From a bacterium (GTDB lineage Bacteria; Pseudomonadota; Alphaproteobacteria; SP197), in NCBI GenBank assembly GCA_028821455.1, contig JAPPGE010000014.1, positions 1 through 64,000 on the forward strand: 64,000 nucleotides of DNA, read 5' to 3'. The notes below the pieces were generated by a model. That model was not told the DNA's origin, searched no databases, and saw nothing but the letters and a program-made list of their open reading frames with translations. Both the position numbers and the translations under genes were made by a program. Within the stretch, counting starts at the first letter, position 1, and every line of letters begins with the position of its first letter. Of the stretch, positions 63,254 to 64,000 are shown piece after piece.

Positions 63254-63961
63254 ATGACTGATGAACCGACAGCCGACGAGATCGCCTCGCTCGCCGAAAT
63301 CGACACGCCGACCATCTGCAACCTGCTGGAAATGGTGGTGCCGGAAAGGCGCGGGTTCGGTTTCACCGTCCAGCACCTGCATTGCCTCTTTCCCCACATG
63401 AAACCCATTGTCGGGTTTGCCCGGACGGCGACGATGAGAGCCAAGGATCCGGCCGGATGGACGCCGGACGAGGCGCGATCCCGTCGCAACGGTTATCTCG
63501 ACTACGTTGCCGGCGGCGACGTCCCCAAGATCTGCGTGGTCCAGGACGTCGATGAACGCCCGGGCTACGGCGCGCTCTTCGGCGAAGTCAACAGCACCGT
63601 TCACAAGGCGCTGGGCTGCCTGGGACTCGTGACCGATGGCAGCGTGCGGGATATCGATCAGCTGGCCCCCGACTTCCAGGTGCTGGCCGGCCTGGTCGCG
63701 CCGTCGCATGCCTTCGTCCACGTTGCCCAATGGGCATGCGAGGTCAACATCGAGGGCATGGTCGTGCAGGACGGAGACCTCATTCACGCGGATCGTCACG
63801 GCGCGGTCGTCGTTCCGCTGACAGCGGTGCGAGGAGTTCTCGACAGCCTCGATCTGATGGTGCGCCGCGAGGCGGTCATACTCGAGGCGGCACGTCGCCC
63901 CGGAGCCACCGTCGGTGACATCAAGGATGCGTGGAAGCGGTCGGATCAGATCAGGGAGTGA
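63254..63961 (+). CDS. RraA-like protein (aldolase/demethylmenaquinone methyltransferase-like family)
   Basis: 235 residues from the ATG at 63254 (Shine-Dalgarno GGGGA). IDTPTICNLLE is the usual start; then FGEVNSTVHKALGCLGLVTD-GSVRDIDQL with the catalytic Arg/Asp of the RraA fold; then VQDGDLIHADRHGAVVVPL. Family members include 4-hydroxy-4-methyl-2-oxoglutarate aldolases and oxaloacetate decarboxylases. As last gene of the ligase-oxidoreductase-RraA set it probably acts on a ketoacid intermediate. Confidence 0.9.
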   Translation: MTDEPTADEIASLAEIDTPTICNLLEMVVPERRGFGFTVQHLHCLFPHMKPIVGFARTATMRAKDPAGWTPDEARSRRNGYLDYVAGGDVPKICVVQDVDERPGYGALFGEVNSTVHKALGCLGLVTDGSVRDIDQLAPDFQVLAGLVAPSHAFVHVAQWACEVNIEGMVVQDGDLIHADRHGAVVVPLTAVRGVLDSLDLMVRREAVILEAARRPGATVGDIKDAWKRSDQIRE

Positions 63962-64000
63962 AGCGCTCCGCCTTGCCGCCCGATCGTCTGATGCGACTGA

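Overview
The window is GC-rich DNA with the look of an alphaproteobacterium: a TraA/TrwC-type MobF relaxase, 'Gram-negative porin' genes ending in Phe, a tripartite tricarboxylate (TctCBA) transporter, two dipeptide-type ABC transporters with fused ATPases, and a BetC-type choline-sulfatase. No rRNA, tRNA or CRISPR array was recognised. The genus is not determinable from sequence alone. Much of the left two thirds is an accessory or genomic-island region, full of decayed conjugation, recombinase and toxin-antitoxin genes. The right third is an ordinary catabolic and transport region.

Region 1 (1-2.4 kb): 5' part of a MobF relaxase/helicase on the minus strand, running off the left edge.

Region 2 (2.5-17.9 kb), the most unusual part: five paralogous cassettes of porin, conserved hairpin, sulfotransferase and, in three of them, a small coiled-coil/one-TM protein. 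Only one porin (11045-12070) has a promoter, Shine-Dalgarno sequence and signal peptide. The other four begin abruptly within the signal-peptide end, behind an in-frame stop, yet keep full open mature reading frames. Each of these four is preceded by an intergenic module of exactly 128 bp. On its other side lies the 5' end of a tyrosine recombinase gene, intact and paired with a second recombinase next to porin 5 and decayed next to porins 1-3. The layout suggests site-specific recombination that changes which porin/sulfotransferase pair is expressed. The single promoter/signal-peptide segment lies between porin 3 and porin 4, which point away from each other, like an invertible promoter. A HigBA-like toxin-antitoxin pair and a (GA)n tract sit inside the array.

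Region 3 (18-23.7 kb): a 3' fragment of an NCS2 permease gene (a direct repeat of the intact gene at 58.5 kb), remnants that look like a type IVb pilus/conjugation operon, a double-HTH regulator with an inverted-repeat operator, and a chimeric primase-STAS reading frame.

Region 4 (23.9-27 kb): tctA-tctB-tctC.

Region 5 (27.6-41.7 kb): broken AbiEii-type modules, a secreted trypsin-like protease, a secreted seven-repeat Cys protein, a response regulator/histidine kinase pair and a partial second copy of that pair, a PIN-domain module, a RelB/DinJ-YafQ module with a nonsense-mutated toxin, and an AAA/DUF4143 ATPase.

Region 6 (41.7-58.2 kb): dppA-B-C-DF-type peptide ABC operon (minus strand) with a histidine-phosphatase gene upstream, remnants of a coupling protein and an epsilon/zeta-like pair, a choline-sulfatase (minus), then a second dppA-B-C-DF-type operon (plus).

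Region 7 (58.2-64 kb): IS66 transposase scrap, NCS2 purine/pyrimidine permease, acyl-CoA ligase, GMC oxidoreductase and an RraA-like protein. The last three run in one direction and probably form a catabolic operon.
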